This document shows positions 1 through 7,682 of a stretch of 33,514 bases of DNA, one piece after another. The notes under the pieces are model-generated. The model saw only the letters and a list, made by a program, of their open reading frames with translations. It ran no database searches and was not told the DNA's origin. Source of the DNA: Enterococcus lacertideformus (GTDB taxonomy: Bacteria > Bacillota > Bacilli > Lactobacillales > Enterococcaceae); NCBI GenBank assembly GCA_015680865.1, contig JADAKE010000018.1, forward strand, positions 1-33,514, in the 5' to 3' direction. The translations under genes and the position numbers were made by a program. The first letter of the stretch is position 1; each line of letters opens with the position of its first letter.

Positions 1-36
1 GTATCACAACCGCTTGATTGCCGTAGCAACTTTTAC

Positions 37-65
37 ATCATATCAGAGTATCGTTTGTTTGTCAA
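37..65 (-). promoter_or_regulatory. Strong promoter P1 reading off the left edge (rrn-like)
   Basis: On the minus strand a perfect -35 box TTGACA (65-60) is separated by exactly 17 bp from a -10 box TATGAT (42-37). Transcription would start near position 30 and run leftward out of the window. With the second equally spaced promoter 86 bp upstream, this is the tandem arrangement typical of rRNA operons. The transcribed gene itself is outside the window, so the rRNA assignment is inference. Confidence 0.7.
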
Positions 66-122
66 CTCTTTTTTAAAAGTTTTTTTACTTCATTTTGTTA
101 GAAGTCGTTCAGCAACTCATTC

Positions 123-151
123 ATCATAACTTAACACTTGTTATTTGTCAA
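123..151 (-). promoter_or_regulatory. Second tandem promoter P2 (rrn-like)
   Basis: On the minus strand TTGACA (151-146) and TATGAT (128-123) are again separated by exactly 17 bp, giving the same box pair as the promoter at 37-65 and the same leftward direction. Two identical strong box pairs 86 bp apart are characteristic of stable-RNA (rrn) promoters. There is no ORF between them. Confidence 0.65.
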
Positions 152-476
152 GAATTTTTTTGAAGTTTTCCTTTATAATATCAAGCTTCACAAACAGTTC
201 TTTTTTCACAACTCAGTTATAGTAACATGCGTTTTTTCACACATCAAGAATTTTTCTGCTATTTTTTAAAAAAGTTTAATGTTATTATTTCTTAAATTAA
301 CGTCATTAAATTTATCATGTAAATTACAATACGTCAATCATCATTTTTTCAAAAACATTTCTTTTAAAAATTCATTATTCGTTTTTAGTAAAAAAAATAT
401 TTTTCCAATTTAAACAAGCTATTTATCTTCATATTAACTGAACATTTTCAGCCTTAATCCTAAATAATGATGATAA
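152..476. other. AT-rich non-coding stretch
   Basis: This stretch has no ORF with a ribosome binding site on either strand and no long inverted repeat. It is very AT-rich with many A and T runs, and separates the leftward rrn-like promoters from the terminator of the next minus-strand transcript. It may hold UP-element-like sequence for the promoters at 123-151, but nothing specific can be claimed. Confidence 0.4.
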
Positions 477-510
477 AAAAGAAACCTGAAATTTTTTTCA
501 AGTTTCTTTT
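477..510 (-). terminator. Rho-independent terminator after the Nudix-like gene
   Basis: A hairpin pairs AAAAGAAAC.TGAAA with TTTCA.GTTTCTTTT around a short T loop. Read on the minus strand it ends in TTTTTT followed by ATCATC. It lies just after the stop codon of the gene at 527-940 and so ends that transcript. Confidence 0.75.
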
Positions 511-526
511 GTTGTCATTTCCTATA

Positions 527-940
527 TTAAAAGAAAGGAACTCCTTCCACTTCATAAGTTCCCAGGACAGAGCGCATTTGATCTGGGTTTTCCCAGAGAT
601 ACCCTTCACCTAAGCTTTCACTTTGACTTTTTTGCTCAGTTTCAAAAACAAACAACGGAACATTTTCATGATTAATATGTGTATTAGTTAATTCCATCAG
701 ATTAATTTTGCTTACATCAATACGAACAACTTCTTTTAAAAAGCTAAGTATATTTGCCAGACCAGTCTTTTCTTCTAAAAGCTCTGCTAATGCAAACTCC
801 AATTTATCATCAATTGAATGGACTAAAAACTTTTTTGATCCATCCTCCAAATGCAACATAATTGTACCAGCGACTTTTTTGCTTGCCAAAATTTCCACCT
901 CGATCAATTTGTTCTGTGGTTTACATAAAAATTTTAGCAT
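527..940 (-). CDS. Hypothetical protein, Nudix-like without catalytic box
   Basis: A 137-residue cytoplasmic protein with no signal peptide or membrane segment. The pattern resembles a degenerate Nudix fold: a beta-rich N-terminus (VEILASKKVAGTIMLHL), a helix with ALAELLEEKTGL at about 50-61 where the Nudix box REx2EExGU would lie, then a strand ENVPLFVFETE near 93-103. The catalytic glutamates and the GG of a real Nudix box are missing, so hydrolase activity is not expected. It lies 22 bp downstream of the S1-domain gene's true stop and probably shares its transcript, followed by a clear terminator. The ATG at 940 has only a weak purine-rich site upstream, so translation may be coupled. The family assignment is tentative; the existence of the gene is fairly secure. 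Confidence 0.6.
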   Translation of the reverse strand: MLKFLCKPQNKLIEVEILASKKVAGTIMLHLEDGSKKFLVHSIDDKLEFALAELLEEKTGLANILSFLKEVVRIDVSKINLMELTNTHINHENVPLFVFETEQKSQSESLGEGYLWENPDQMRSVLGTYEVEGVPFF

Positions 941-962
941 ATTTTCAGAAAAAAAACACTTT

Positions 963-1342
963 TTATTTCTTATTTTCTTTCTGCTCTAATTCGATCAATG
1001 CTTCATGCACCCATTTTGGTAATTGTTCTGCAATTGTAGCGAACCCTATTTTTTTATTTTTATTGGTAAAATATCTTTTCCTTCGATAAGGAATGACAGG
1101 GTTTTTTTTTCCAATGTCCGTAGCGACAAACTAATTTTTTTCGAATATTCGTCAATATCAATGATTTGAACAGTTACCGGTTGGCCGACTTTTAATAAAT
1201 TATGAATACTTTTGGTATAACCAGATTGCACTTCTGAAACATGAATTAGTCCTTGTGTTTCCTCATCCAGAGACACAAATGCCCCATATGGCTGTATCCC
1301 AGTGAGTTTTCCTTTAATTATTTGTCCAATTTTATATGTCAT
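963..1342 (-). pseudogene. cvfD: S1 RNA-binding domain protein, CvfD/YugI (GSP13) family, frameshifted
   Basis: A single S1 RNA-binding domain protein related to B. subtilis YugI (general stress protein 13) and streptococcal CvfD, which bind RNA or ribosomes. The S1 domain spans about residues 1-75 (MTYKIGQIIKGKLTGIQPYG, then FVSLDEETQGLIHVSEV). Start ATG 1342 is chosen over 1369 because GAGAGGGAAGG precedes it. In the given sequence the frame stops early at 1046. Adding one A in the A9 run (T9 on plus, 1102-1110) restores a 126-residue protein whose C-terminus reads YRRKRYFTNKNKKIGF then EQLPKWVHEALIELEQK, the normal family tail, with stop at 963-965. A -10 TATAAT lies at 1373-1368. The frameshift is either a sequencing error or a slippage mutation; the protein identity is firm. 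Confidence 0.8.
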
Positions 1343-1367
1343 GTCCTTCCCTCTCTTCGCATTTATC

Positions 1368-1373
1368 ATTATA
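1368..1373 (-). promoter_or_regulatory. -10 box of the S1-domain gene promoter
   Basis: A perfect TATAAT on the minus strand lies 26 bp upstream of the ATG at 1342. The matching -35 region (around 1391-1396) is poor, so promoter strength is uncertain. It lies in the 91-bp gap between this gene and the divergent C-S lyase gene. Confidence 0.45.
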
Positions 1374-1433
1374 CTGTAAATGATTTAAAAAAAGAAGTTT
1401 TGAAAATAATCAATAGAAAATGGGGAGCCTCTT

Positions 1434-2600
1434 ATGAATGATTTTAACAAAAAAATTTCAAGAAGAAATACCGAGAGTGTAAAATGGGATTCGATTACCA
1501 AAACTTATCATGTAGATGATTTATTACCTTTATGGGTGGCGGATATGGACTTTTTGTCACCAACTGGAGTAAAGAATGCTTTTGAAAAGTATATTTTTCA
1601 GGGAATTTTTGGTTATTCAACCATTCCAGAAAATTTATATCAATCAATCATTGATTGGGAAAAAGAAAAGCATCAAGTATTATTAATAAAAGAAAACATT
1701 GTATTCACTAGTGGCGTATTATCTAGTTTAGCGGTGGCAATCCAAGCTTTTACAAACCCTAATGATTCTATTCTTATCCATGATCCTGTCTATCCGCCAT
1801 TTTCTGCGATTATAGAAAATAATCAACGAAAGCTTATACGCAGTCGATTGATTGAAAAAAACAATAAATTTACTATGAACTATCAAGAGATGGAAAAAAA
1901 GATGATTGAACAAAAAGTAAAAGCGATTATCCTTTGTAATCCACATAATCCAGGAGGTCGTGTTTGGACAAAAGAAGAATTGACGAAATTAAGTGAACTA
2001 TGTTTAAAATACCGTGTTTTACTCTTTAGCGACGAAATTCATCAGGATCTAGTTTTTCCGTCTATCCCTTTTACATCTATGCTGGATGTCAATGAAGATT
2101 TAAATGACTTTTTGATCACATTTACTTCCGCAACCAAAACATTTAATCTAGCACCTATCAAAAACTCAATGGTTTTTATTAAGAATCCTAAGTTAAAAGC
2201 GCAGTTTGAACAACACTTATTAATGAATCAACAACAAGAAATCAACACATTTGGCCTGATTGGAACACAAGCGGCTTACGAAACTGGTAAAGAATGGCTA
2301 GATGAGCTCCTTTCTTATATAGAAAGAAATGCACAAATTGCTTCGAATTTTTTTAAAGAGCAGTTACCCGATGTAGGGGTAATGCCTTTTGAAGGAACCT
2401 ATCTGATGTGGTTAGATTTTTCTGCATATGAAACAGATGATACTGCTTTGGAATCTACTTTGATTCATAAAGGAAAAGTAGTTTTGAATTCTGGAATCAC
2501 TTTTGGTCCGGCTGGACATGCACATATGAGGTTAAACATAGCCTGCCCTGAAGAGGTATTACTTGAGGGATTAGCTCGCATCAAAAAAGCTTTCACATAA
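1434..2600 (+). CDS. patB: PatB/MalY-type cystathionine beta-lyase (C-S lyase)
   Basis: A 388-residue fold-type I PLP enzyme of the MalY/PatB family, which cleaves the C-S bond of cystathionine or cysteine conjugates to pyruvate, ammonia and a thiol. Visible motifs: PLWVADMDF at 32-40 typical of PatB, NPHNPGGRVW at 169-178, the PLP-ring aspartate in LLFSDEIHQDLVF (D200), and the Schiff-base lysine in TSATKTFNLAP (K235). Length matches the family (about 390). The start ATG is preceded by GGGGAG 8 bases upstream. The gene is divergent from the S1-domain gene and stands alone. A repeat-derived hairpin about 110 bp downstream probably ends transcription. Substrate is not decidable from sequence; homologues act in methionine metabolism or thiol release. 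Confidence 0.88.
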   Translation: MNDFNKKISRRNTESVKWDSITKTYHVDDLLPLWVADMDFLSPTGVKNAFEKYIFQGIFGYSTIPENLYQSIIDWEKEKHQVLLIKENIVFTSGVLSSLAVAIQAFTNPNDSILIHDPVYPPFSAIIENNQRKLIRSRLIEKNNKFTMNYQEMEKKMIEQKVKAIILCNPHNPGGRVWTKEELTKLSELCLKYRVLLFSDEIHQDLVFPSIPFTSMLDVNEDLNDFLITFTSATKTFNLAPIKNSMVFIKNPKLKAQFEQHLLMNQQQEINTFGLIGTQAAYETGKEWLDELLSYIERNAQIASNFFKEQLPDVGVMPFEGTYLMWLDFSAYETDDTALESTLIHKGKVVLNSGITFGPAGHAHMRLNIACPEEVLLEGLARIKKAFT

Positions 2601-2658
2601 ACCTTAGCTACTCATATTTACATTCGAATGTTTGAAAAGAATATAGAAAATAGAGCAT

Positions 2659-2746
2659 GGGATAAAAGTAAAGATTCTTTTTGTTTCACACTCTAAATAT
2701 AGCTAAACGGCGGGAGCAGAAGCAACTCCTTCGGAAATAAGCTTCT
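2659..2746 (+). repeat. Dispersed 88-bp intergenic repeat, copy 1 (terminator-like)
   Basis: This 88-bp block recurs inverted at 30318-30405 with 8 differences (about 91% identity) and no gaps. It contains GGGAGCAGAAGC paired with GCTTCTGTCCC (2713-2751), followed by AGCCTCATTTTT, so it can act as a terminator for patB. Both copies lie just downstream of a stop codon and in the same orientation relative to the gene. The end CTGTCCCAGCCTC links it to the GGCTGGGACA hairpin family seen elsewhere in the window. Confidence 0.8.
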
Positions 2747-2800
2747 GTCCCAGCCTCATTTTTACTCATTAAAATTTTAAAACACAAAAATTCAGAAGAA

Positions 2801-3384
2801 TTATTCTGAAATTTCTACTTTTTCAATGACTACATCATGTACTGGACGATCTTGTGGTCCACGTTGCACATTGGCGATTTCATCTACGGTATCCATCCCA
2901 TTTAACACGTGGCCAAATACGGTGTGGCGAAAATCAAGCCACGGTGTCCCTCCCCCCTATACGCTTCAATAATTTCTGCTGGAAAACCTGCTCCTTCTAA
3001 TTGATCAAGCATGTTTGCCGGTACATTTTCATTATTGACAATAAAGAATTGACTACCATTCGTGTTTGGACCGGAGTTAGCCATTGATAAAGCACCACGT
3101 AAATTAAATAATTCACGACTAAATTCATCTTCGAAACTGTCACCATAAATGCTTTCTCCTCCCATACCCGTGCCAGTTGGATCACCACCTTGGATCATAA
3201 AATCTGGAATAACACGATGGAAAATCACACCGTCATAATAGCCTTTCTTAGCTAATTCGATAAAATTTTTGACCGTTTTAGGTGCTAGTTCTGGGAATAA
3301 CTGAACCGTGATGTCACCACGATTTGTTTTAATCACTGCTTTTGGCCCTTTTTCGTTTTCTAAACTTAATTGTGGGAATACCAT
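2801..3384 (-). pseudogene. Cyclophilin-type peptidyl-prolyl cis-trans isomerase, frameshifted
   Basis: A cytoplasmic cyclophilin that speeds cis-trans isomerisation of X-Pro bonds during folding. Motifs are [20 protein letters not shown] (active-site arginine in [14 protein letters not shown]), [17 protein letters not shown], and after frame correction [14 protein letters not shown]. The uncorrected frame ends at 2902. Adding one G to the G6 run (C6 on plus at 2952-2957) gives 194 residues ending VHDVVIEKVEISE with stop 2801-2803, the normal family length. Start ATG 3384 has an excellent AGGAGG site 7 bases upstream. No signal peptide, so it is the cytosolic form. The frameshift removes the tryptophan that lines the proline pocket; because the remaining sequence is perfectly conserved, a base-calling error is likely. 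Confidence 0.85.
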
Positions 3385-3660
3385 ACTATTGTCCTCCTAA
3401 AAATTAATCCTTCAATAGTAACGATAACATATTCTATCTATTCACTGTTACTGGAAACTTAAGAAAACGAAAAAGACTCATCTCATATAAATTTGATTAT
3501 ATATTTTTTTCAAATTATAGATATTTATCTGTCACCGCTTGTACTCTTGTATACTCTTGTAATTAGAAGCATTCTATAAATCCATGAAAACTTGAAATAC
3601 TTTCTTATCCGTGCCTCATTTTTTGTTCTTTACACAATGTGAGTGAAAATCAACTATTTG

Positions 3661-3686
3661 AGCAGAATTCTCAATTAAATTCTGCT
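3661..3686 (+). promoter_or_regulatory. 9-bp inverted repeat upstream of the ferredoxin reductase gene
   Basis: AGCAGAATT and AATTCTGCT form a perfect inverted repeat with an 8-bp spacer, immediately followed by TATAGT (3686-3691), which could be the -10 box. It lies 30 bp before the ATG at 3716. Position and symmetry fit a repressor operator. No -35 box with good spacing is seen. The rest of the 331-bp gap (3385-3660) shows nothing recognisable. Confidence 0.5.
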
Positions 3687-3715
3687 ATAGTGTGGGTATG
3701 AGGAGGAATTTTTCT

Positions 3716-4714
3716 ATGGAAATATATGATATTACAATCATTGGAGCAGGACCAGTCGGTATGTTTGCGGCATTTTATGCAGGCATGCGTCAAGCAAAAA
3801 CGAAAATCATCGATAGTTTGCCTCAACTAGGCGGACAATTAGCGACTCTTTATCCTGAAAAATATATTTACGATATTCCTGGTTTTCCAGCAATTAAAGC
3901 TAATGAATTAGTGGATAATCTTGAGAAACAATTAACAACATTCAATCACTCGTTTCATTTAAACAAAGAGGTTCTTTCAATCACTAGAGATGAGGAAATC
4001 ATTGAAATCACAACGACTAAAGGGTTACATTATTCAAAGGCAGTCATTTTGACTTTAGGAAGCGGCTCTTTCCAACCTCGAAAATTAAAACTGCCTGAAG
4101 CAGTTTCTTATGAAAATCATGGGTTGGATTACTTCGTGAATGATTTAATGAAATACGCTGGAAAAAAAGTAGCAATCGCAGGGGGCGGAGATTCGGCTAT
4201 TGATTGGGCATTGATGCTTGAACCTATTGCTAGCGAGGTTTATCTTATCCATCGCCGTTCAGAATTTAGAGGGCACGAGCATAGTGTTAATTTATTAAAA
4301 GCTTCATCTGTTAATCTATTAACGCCTTATCTCATTGATGGATTAGCAGGAGAGAATGGTGAATTGACTGATATTCGTTTAAAAATGGTAAAAAGTGACG
4401 AGACAGTTAATCTGATAGTAGATTCATTAATCGTGAATTACGGATTTACATCAAACTTAGAGCATCTTTCATCTTGGGGACTTGAAAGTTCTAGAAATGC
4501 TATAGCGGTAAATTCAGACATGTCCACCTCTATACCGGGGATATATGCAGCAGGTGATATTTGTTCTTATAAAGGAAAGATCAAGCTGATTGCTACTGGT
4601 TTTGGTGAAGCTCCTACTGCAGTGAATAACGCTTTGCACTTTATTAATCCTAAAGAACGTACACAGCCGGGGCATAGTACAAGCTTATATGACCAATCCA
4701 ATCTTAAAAAATAA
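3716..4714 (+). CDS. Ferredoxin--NADP(+) reductase type 2 (YumC-like)
   Basis: A 332-residue FAD/NADPH oxidoreductase of the thioredoxin-reductase-like ferredoxin (flavodoxin) NADP reductase family. The FAD dinucleotide motif GAGPVG is at 10-15, PQLGGQLATLYPEKYIYDIPG at about 36-57 is typical of the family, the NADP motif GGGDSAID is at 156-163, and the C-terminal FAD contact GIYAAGDIC is near 277-285. The redox CxxC of true thioredoxin reductases is absent, which separates it from TrxB. The start is taken at ATG 3716 because AGGAGG lies 9 bases upstream; the upstream GTG at 3692 lies before that site and is rejected. It is monocistronic, with a 9-bp inverted repeat in its promoter region that suggests regulation. 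Confidence 0.87.
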   Translation: MEIYDITIIGAGPVGMFAAFYAGMRQAKTKIIDSLPQLGGQLATLYPEKYIYDIPGFPAIKANELVDNLEKQLTTFNHSFHLNKEVLSITRDEEIIEITTTKGLHYSKAVILTLGSGSFQPRKLKLPEAVSYENHGLDYFVNDLMKYAGKKVAIAGGGDSAIDWALMLEPIASEVYLIHRRSEFRGHEHSVNLLKASSVNLLTPYLIDGLAGENGELTDIRLKMVKSDETVNLIVDSLIVNYGFTSNLEHLSSWGLESSRNAIAVNSDMSTSIPGIYAAGDICSYKGKIKLIATGFGEAPTAVNNALHFINPKERTQPGHSTSLYDQSNLKK

Positions 4715-4839
4715 GTTATTTTTGTATTGCTCCTTAAAATTCATACTCGGCAATAAAAAAACAACATTTGTTTCTTGTATTTTTATTTGTTAGGCAAATA
4801 AATAGAAAAGTTATTTATCAAAGGAAAGGGCGGAAAAGA

Positions 4840-5349
4840 ATGGTCATAAAGACAGAAACATTAGAAGAAAAAGCACGTGAGTTACTCAATGAACGAGGGG
4901 TGACATTGGAAGATATCGCAGAATTGGTCATGTTTTTGCAAAAAGATTATATTACCGATTTAACTTTAGCAGACTGTGTCCAAAGCGTACATGCAGTTTT
5001 GACAAAACGAGAAGTACACAATGCTATCATCACAGGCATCCAATTAGATCTCTTAGCAGAAGAAAATAAATTAATGGCTCCCCTTCAACATATTATCGAA
5101 GATGGCGAAGGATTATACGGCATTGATGAAATATTAGCTCTATCAATCGTAAATGTATATGGGACGATTGGCTTTACAAATTATGGCTATATCGACAAAG
5201 TAAAACCTGGAATCTTAAAAAAATTAAATAGCCATGATGGTAAGAACGTACACACATTTTTAGACGATATCGTAGGCGCAATTGCTGCAGCTGCTGCTAG
5301 CCGATTAGCCCATCAAGAACCAGAAAAACTCAGTCGTTTAACTCAATAA
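4840..5349 (+). CDS. Phosphatidylglycerophosphatase A-like protein (YutG/PgpA family)
   Basis: A 169-residue protein of the PgpA domain family, Firmicutes YutG type. It begins MVIKTETLEEKARELLNERG and includes ELVMFLQKDYITDLTLADCV (about 24-43), TKREVHNAIITGIQLDLLAE, and the C-terminal DDIVGAIAAAAASRLA. PgpA proteins dephosphorylate phosphatidylglycerol phosphate, but the soluble YutG branch lacks the membrane helices of the proteobacterial enzyme, so the substrate is uncertain. The start is ATG 4840, with AAGGAAAGG upstream. The 24 residues encoded before it in the same frame are hydrophobic and basic, and lie before that ribosome binding site, so they are left out. It ends near a bidirectional terminator at 5474-5513. 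Confidence 0.78.
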   Translation: MVIKTETLEEKARELLNERGVTLEDIAELVMFLQKDYITDLTLADCVQSVHAVLTKREVHNAIITGIQLDLLAEENKLMAPLQHIIEDGEGLYGIDEILALSIVNVYGTIGFTNYGYIDKVKPGILKKLNSHDGKNVHTFLDDIVGAIAAAAASRLAHQEPEKLSRLTQ

Positions 5350-5473
5350 AAATACTAACTTTTTATTTCACTAAATATATATAAATAATAGAAACGGTCT
5401 TAAAATCTAAATAAAAGCTCTAATACCATTTTAACTGCATAGTGATCCAAGACTTATTTAATCAAGAATAAAT

Positions 5474-5513
5474 CGGAGTCACCTAAACTGATAAATCAAT
5501 TTAGGTGACTCCG
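5474..5513. terminator. Bidirectional terminator between pgpA-like and lit
   Basis: A perfect 14-bp stem, CGGAGTCACCTAAA paired with TTTAGGTGACTCCG, with a 12-base loop. The flanks are moderately T-rich on both strands. It separates convergent genes, so it likely ends both the plus-strand pgpA-like transcript and the minus-strand yunD-lit operon. Bases 5350-5473 hold nothing else. Confidence 0.8.
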
Positions 5514-5573
5514 GTTTATCATTTCTACGATTATATGTCACATTTTTCTTGGCGTATGAAGAAAAAGCTACCC

Positions 5574-6214
5574 TTATTTTTTTCCTATCTCTCTTTTCCC
5601 AAAAATAACAAAGAAACCAAAGAACAGTTCGATCAAAAAAAGAATACGACAAAACTGTGCATGAAAAATTGTTCCGGCAAAACATTGATAATCGGATCGG
5701 TAGCTGGGTTAAATAACCAGTCATCGTTATTAAAGAACGTTTCATGAAATAAGATAAAAAAACGATCAAAACCCATCATCATCATAAAAGCAAATACGAC
5801 TGGAATCAGCATGCCAATTTGGAATGGGCGAATCAATCGCCAAAAACGTTTGTTTTTATTTAGATAACGGATATAATAAATACTTGGAAATAACATACTG
5901 AGAAATACCACATAATCCAGTAAAAAGAGTTTTTTCACTTCATAGAAATGATGTGCGCCACTAGCAGAAATAGGAAAATCTTGAAGTTTCAATACTTCTT
6001 GGAAGGGGTTATTCAGATAAAACATCAATTGATCATAGTTCTTCAACAAAGTATTTTGATCAAGCGTTGTGTTATCCAGTATATTCAAATACTTGATATC
6101 TAACATATAAAGAAATCGGAAATTGATAGTTATCGCAATTGCTAAACTGACTAACATAAAGAACAAACAAATCAATCCAGCATATTCTCCCCACATCCAT
6201 TTTTTTATTTTCAT
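5574..6214 (-). pseudogene. lit: TIGR01906/DUF1461 membrane protein, Lit lipoprotein transacylase family, frameshifted
   Basis: A multi-pass membrane protein of the TIGR01906/DUF1461 family, which includes Lit, the lipoprotein intramolecular transacylase known from enterococci and Bacillus. Lit moves an acyl chain to the N-terminal cysteine of lipoproteins to give lyso-form lipoproteins. Membrane segments are visible at about 10-30 (LICLFFMLVSLAIAITINF), 105-125, 140-160 and at the C-terminus. The conserved histidine segment is LPEQFFMHSF. The uncorrected frame stops at 5633; one added T in the T7 run (A7 on plus, 5635-5641) extends the last helix as LIELFFGFFVIFGKREIGKK, for 213 residues with stop at 5574. 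The start ATG 6214 follows TGGAG and the nagD stop after one base, indicating translational coupling. Function is by family only. Confidence 0.75.
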
Positions 6215-6215
6215 T

Positions 6216-6980
6216 TTAGAAACTCCATTCATCCAAAGAATGAAGAACATGCGTTGCAGGTATTGGCAACCTAGGAATATCTTCTGCCTTCGTAAACCCA
6301 GACAACACTAATAAAGTATCAATTCCATTACGAATCCCTGCTTGAATGTCTGTCTCATAATTATCTCCTACCATGATTACTTCTTCTTTGTTCAATCCTA
6401 ATTTTTCTACTGCTTTATCCATAATAATCGCTTCTGGCTTTCCGATATAAACTGGTGGTGTTTGGGTAGCTGTTTCAACAAAAGAAATCACTGACCCAGC
6501 TCCTGGTAGTAAGCCACGTTCGGTGGGTATATTTTTGTCTGGATTTGTACCAATAAAAGTTGCTCCTCGATGTATAGCCAGAGTTGCCTTAACCACTTTT
6601 TCATAAGTCAAATAATTATCCAAGCCAACTACAACATAGTCAGGCATTTCTTCATCCCAAATAAATCCAGCTTCTAAAATCAAATCAATCAATCCAGCTT
6701 CACCAATCGCATATACTTTCTTTCCTTTACCATCTGCTTTCATAAAATCAATTGTTGCAAGACTAGCTGTATAAACTGTATCTGGCTTTACATGAATGTC
6801 AAATTCATCAGCCAATCTTTTGGCTACTGTTTGTGGGCTTTTGGTCGTGTTATTTGTCACAAACATAAAAGGCAACTTTCTTTCTTGAAGTGCCTCTACA
6901 AATCGTTTACCTGCAGGAATTGGCTCAGTCCCTCGATAAATTGTTCCATCTAAATCAATCAAATATCCTTTATAATCCAT
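6216..6980 (-). CDS. HAD-IIA family sugar/nucleotide phosphatase (NagD/YutF, TIGR01457)
   Basis: A 254-residue class IIA HAD phosphatase. Motif I is DLDGTIYRG (9-17, nucleophile D9, acid D11), motif II is TNNTTKSP near 42-49, the lysine of motif III is in GKPEAI, and motif IV is GDNYETDI. This matches TIGR01457, YutF/NagD-like enzymes that dephosphorylate sugar phosphates, nucleotides or p-nitrophenyl phosphate. The exact substrate cannot be read from sequence. It sits in a tight operon, 6 bp after yutD and 1 bp before lit. The start ATG at 6980 follows GGGAAGAG. Confidence 0.87.
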   Translation of the reverse strand: MDYKGYLIDLDGTIYRGTEPIPAGKRFVEALQERKLPFMFVTNNTTKSPQTVAKRLADEFDIHVKPDTVYTASLATIDFMKADGKGKKVYAIGEAGLIDLILEAGFIWDEEMPDYVVVGLDNYLTYEKVVKATLAIHRGATFIGTNPDKNIPTERGLLPGAGSVISFVETATQTPPVYIGKPEAIIMDKAVEKLGLNKEEVIMVGDNYETDIQAGIRNGIDTLLVLSGFTKAEDIPRLPIPATHVLHSLDEWSF

Positions 6981-6986
6981 CTTTCA

Positions 6987-7646
6987 CTACTCTTCCCTTT
7001 TTCTTATCGTAAAATTAGCGTTTGATTTTGGTTTTATCTCGGTTTCTTCGATTTTTTCGGTTTTTATTTGTTCATTTTTTCTTTTTTTTATCACTGTTCT
7101 TTTGTGATTGGAAGAAACTGGTCCTTTCTTCTCATCGATATATGCTCGATTTTGATTCTTCTTTTTTCTTCGTCGCTGTATATGCTTGTCTTTTTTACCA
7201 ATCTGCTCAATAACAAAATAAGCACATCCAAAATTACAATATTCATAAAGATAATCTTCTAATGTATCGATCCGTTGGTCTGGATGAGCACGTCTGTTAT
7301 CTACTCGGAAAAATCCTTTTAATCTTAATTGTTCATAACCCCAATCCCCAACAATGTAATCATACCTAGATAAAACTTCACTGTATCTTTCTCCAAGTTT
7401 TTCTGGGTTGAATCCCTCTCGATAATTTGTGACCAATCGATAGTGATTTTCTCCTATCAAAAAATTTATCTCGTCTAAAAAAGTAATGAGCTCACTTTTG
7501 CTTTTCTCCTGTTTTGGTTCTTCAACTATTTCTTCTAAAACTGCAGTGATCTCCTCTGTAACCGTTCGATCTTCTGTGCTTGTTGACGCATTTTTTTCTT
7601 TTGCTTCAGCTTCAATAGCATTATGCCCTTTTTGTTTAGCCGACAT
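6987..7646 (-). CDS. yutD: YutD family protein (DUF1027)
   Basis: A 219-residue cytoplasmic protein with the conserved YutD core at about 60-150: FLIGENHYRLVTNYREGFN, then YDYIVGDWGYEQLRLKGFF and YLYEYCNFGCAYFVIEQ. The N-terminal ~50 residues are acidic, rich in E, K and T. The C-terminal ~70 are very basic (QRRRKKKNQ, KRTVIKKRKN), suggesting nucleic acid contact. The biochemical function of YutD is not established. The start is M at 7646, with AGGTGGTGAAGGC upstream, rather than the in-frame ATG 18 bases earlier. It lies between the yunD-like and nagD-like genes with 36-bp and 6-bp gaps, an arrangement kept in many Bacillota. Confidence 0.85.
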   Translation of the reverse strand: MSAKQKGHNAIEAEAKEKNASTSTEDRTVTEEITAVLEEIVEEPKQEKSKSELITFLDEINFLIGENHYRLVTNYREGFNPEKLGERYSEVLSRYDYIVGDWGYEQLRLKGFFRVDNRRAHPDQRIDTLEDYLYEYCNFGCAYFVIEQIGKKDKHIQRRRKKKNQNRAYIDEKKGPVSSNHKRTVIKKRKNEQIKTEKIEETEIKPKSNANFTIRKREE

Positions 7647-7682
7647 GCCTTCACCACCTATCATTCCTATTATACCTTGTTT

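Noticed and set aside
708..1089. Plus-strand ORFs over the Nudix-like and S1-domain genes
   Set aside because: They are antisense shadows with phenylalanine- and serine-rich composition and no ribosome binding sites.
4768..4839. N-terminal hydrophobic extension of the PgpA-like protein as a signal peptide
   Set aside because: The ribosome binding site lies inside this stretch, before ATG 4840, and the family does not carry such a segment.
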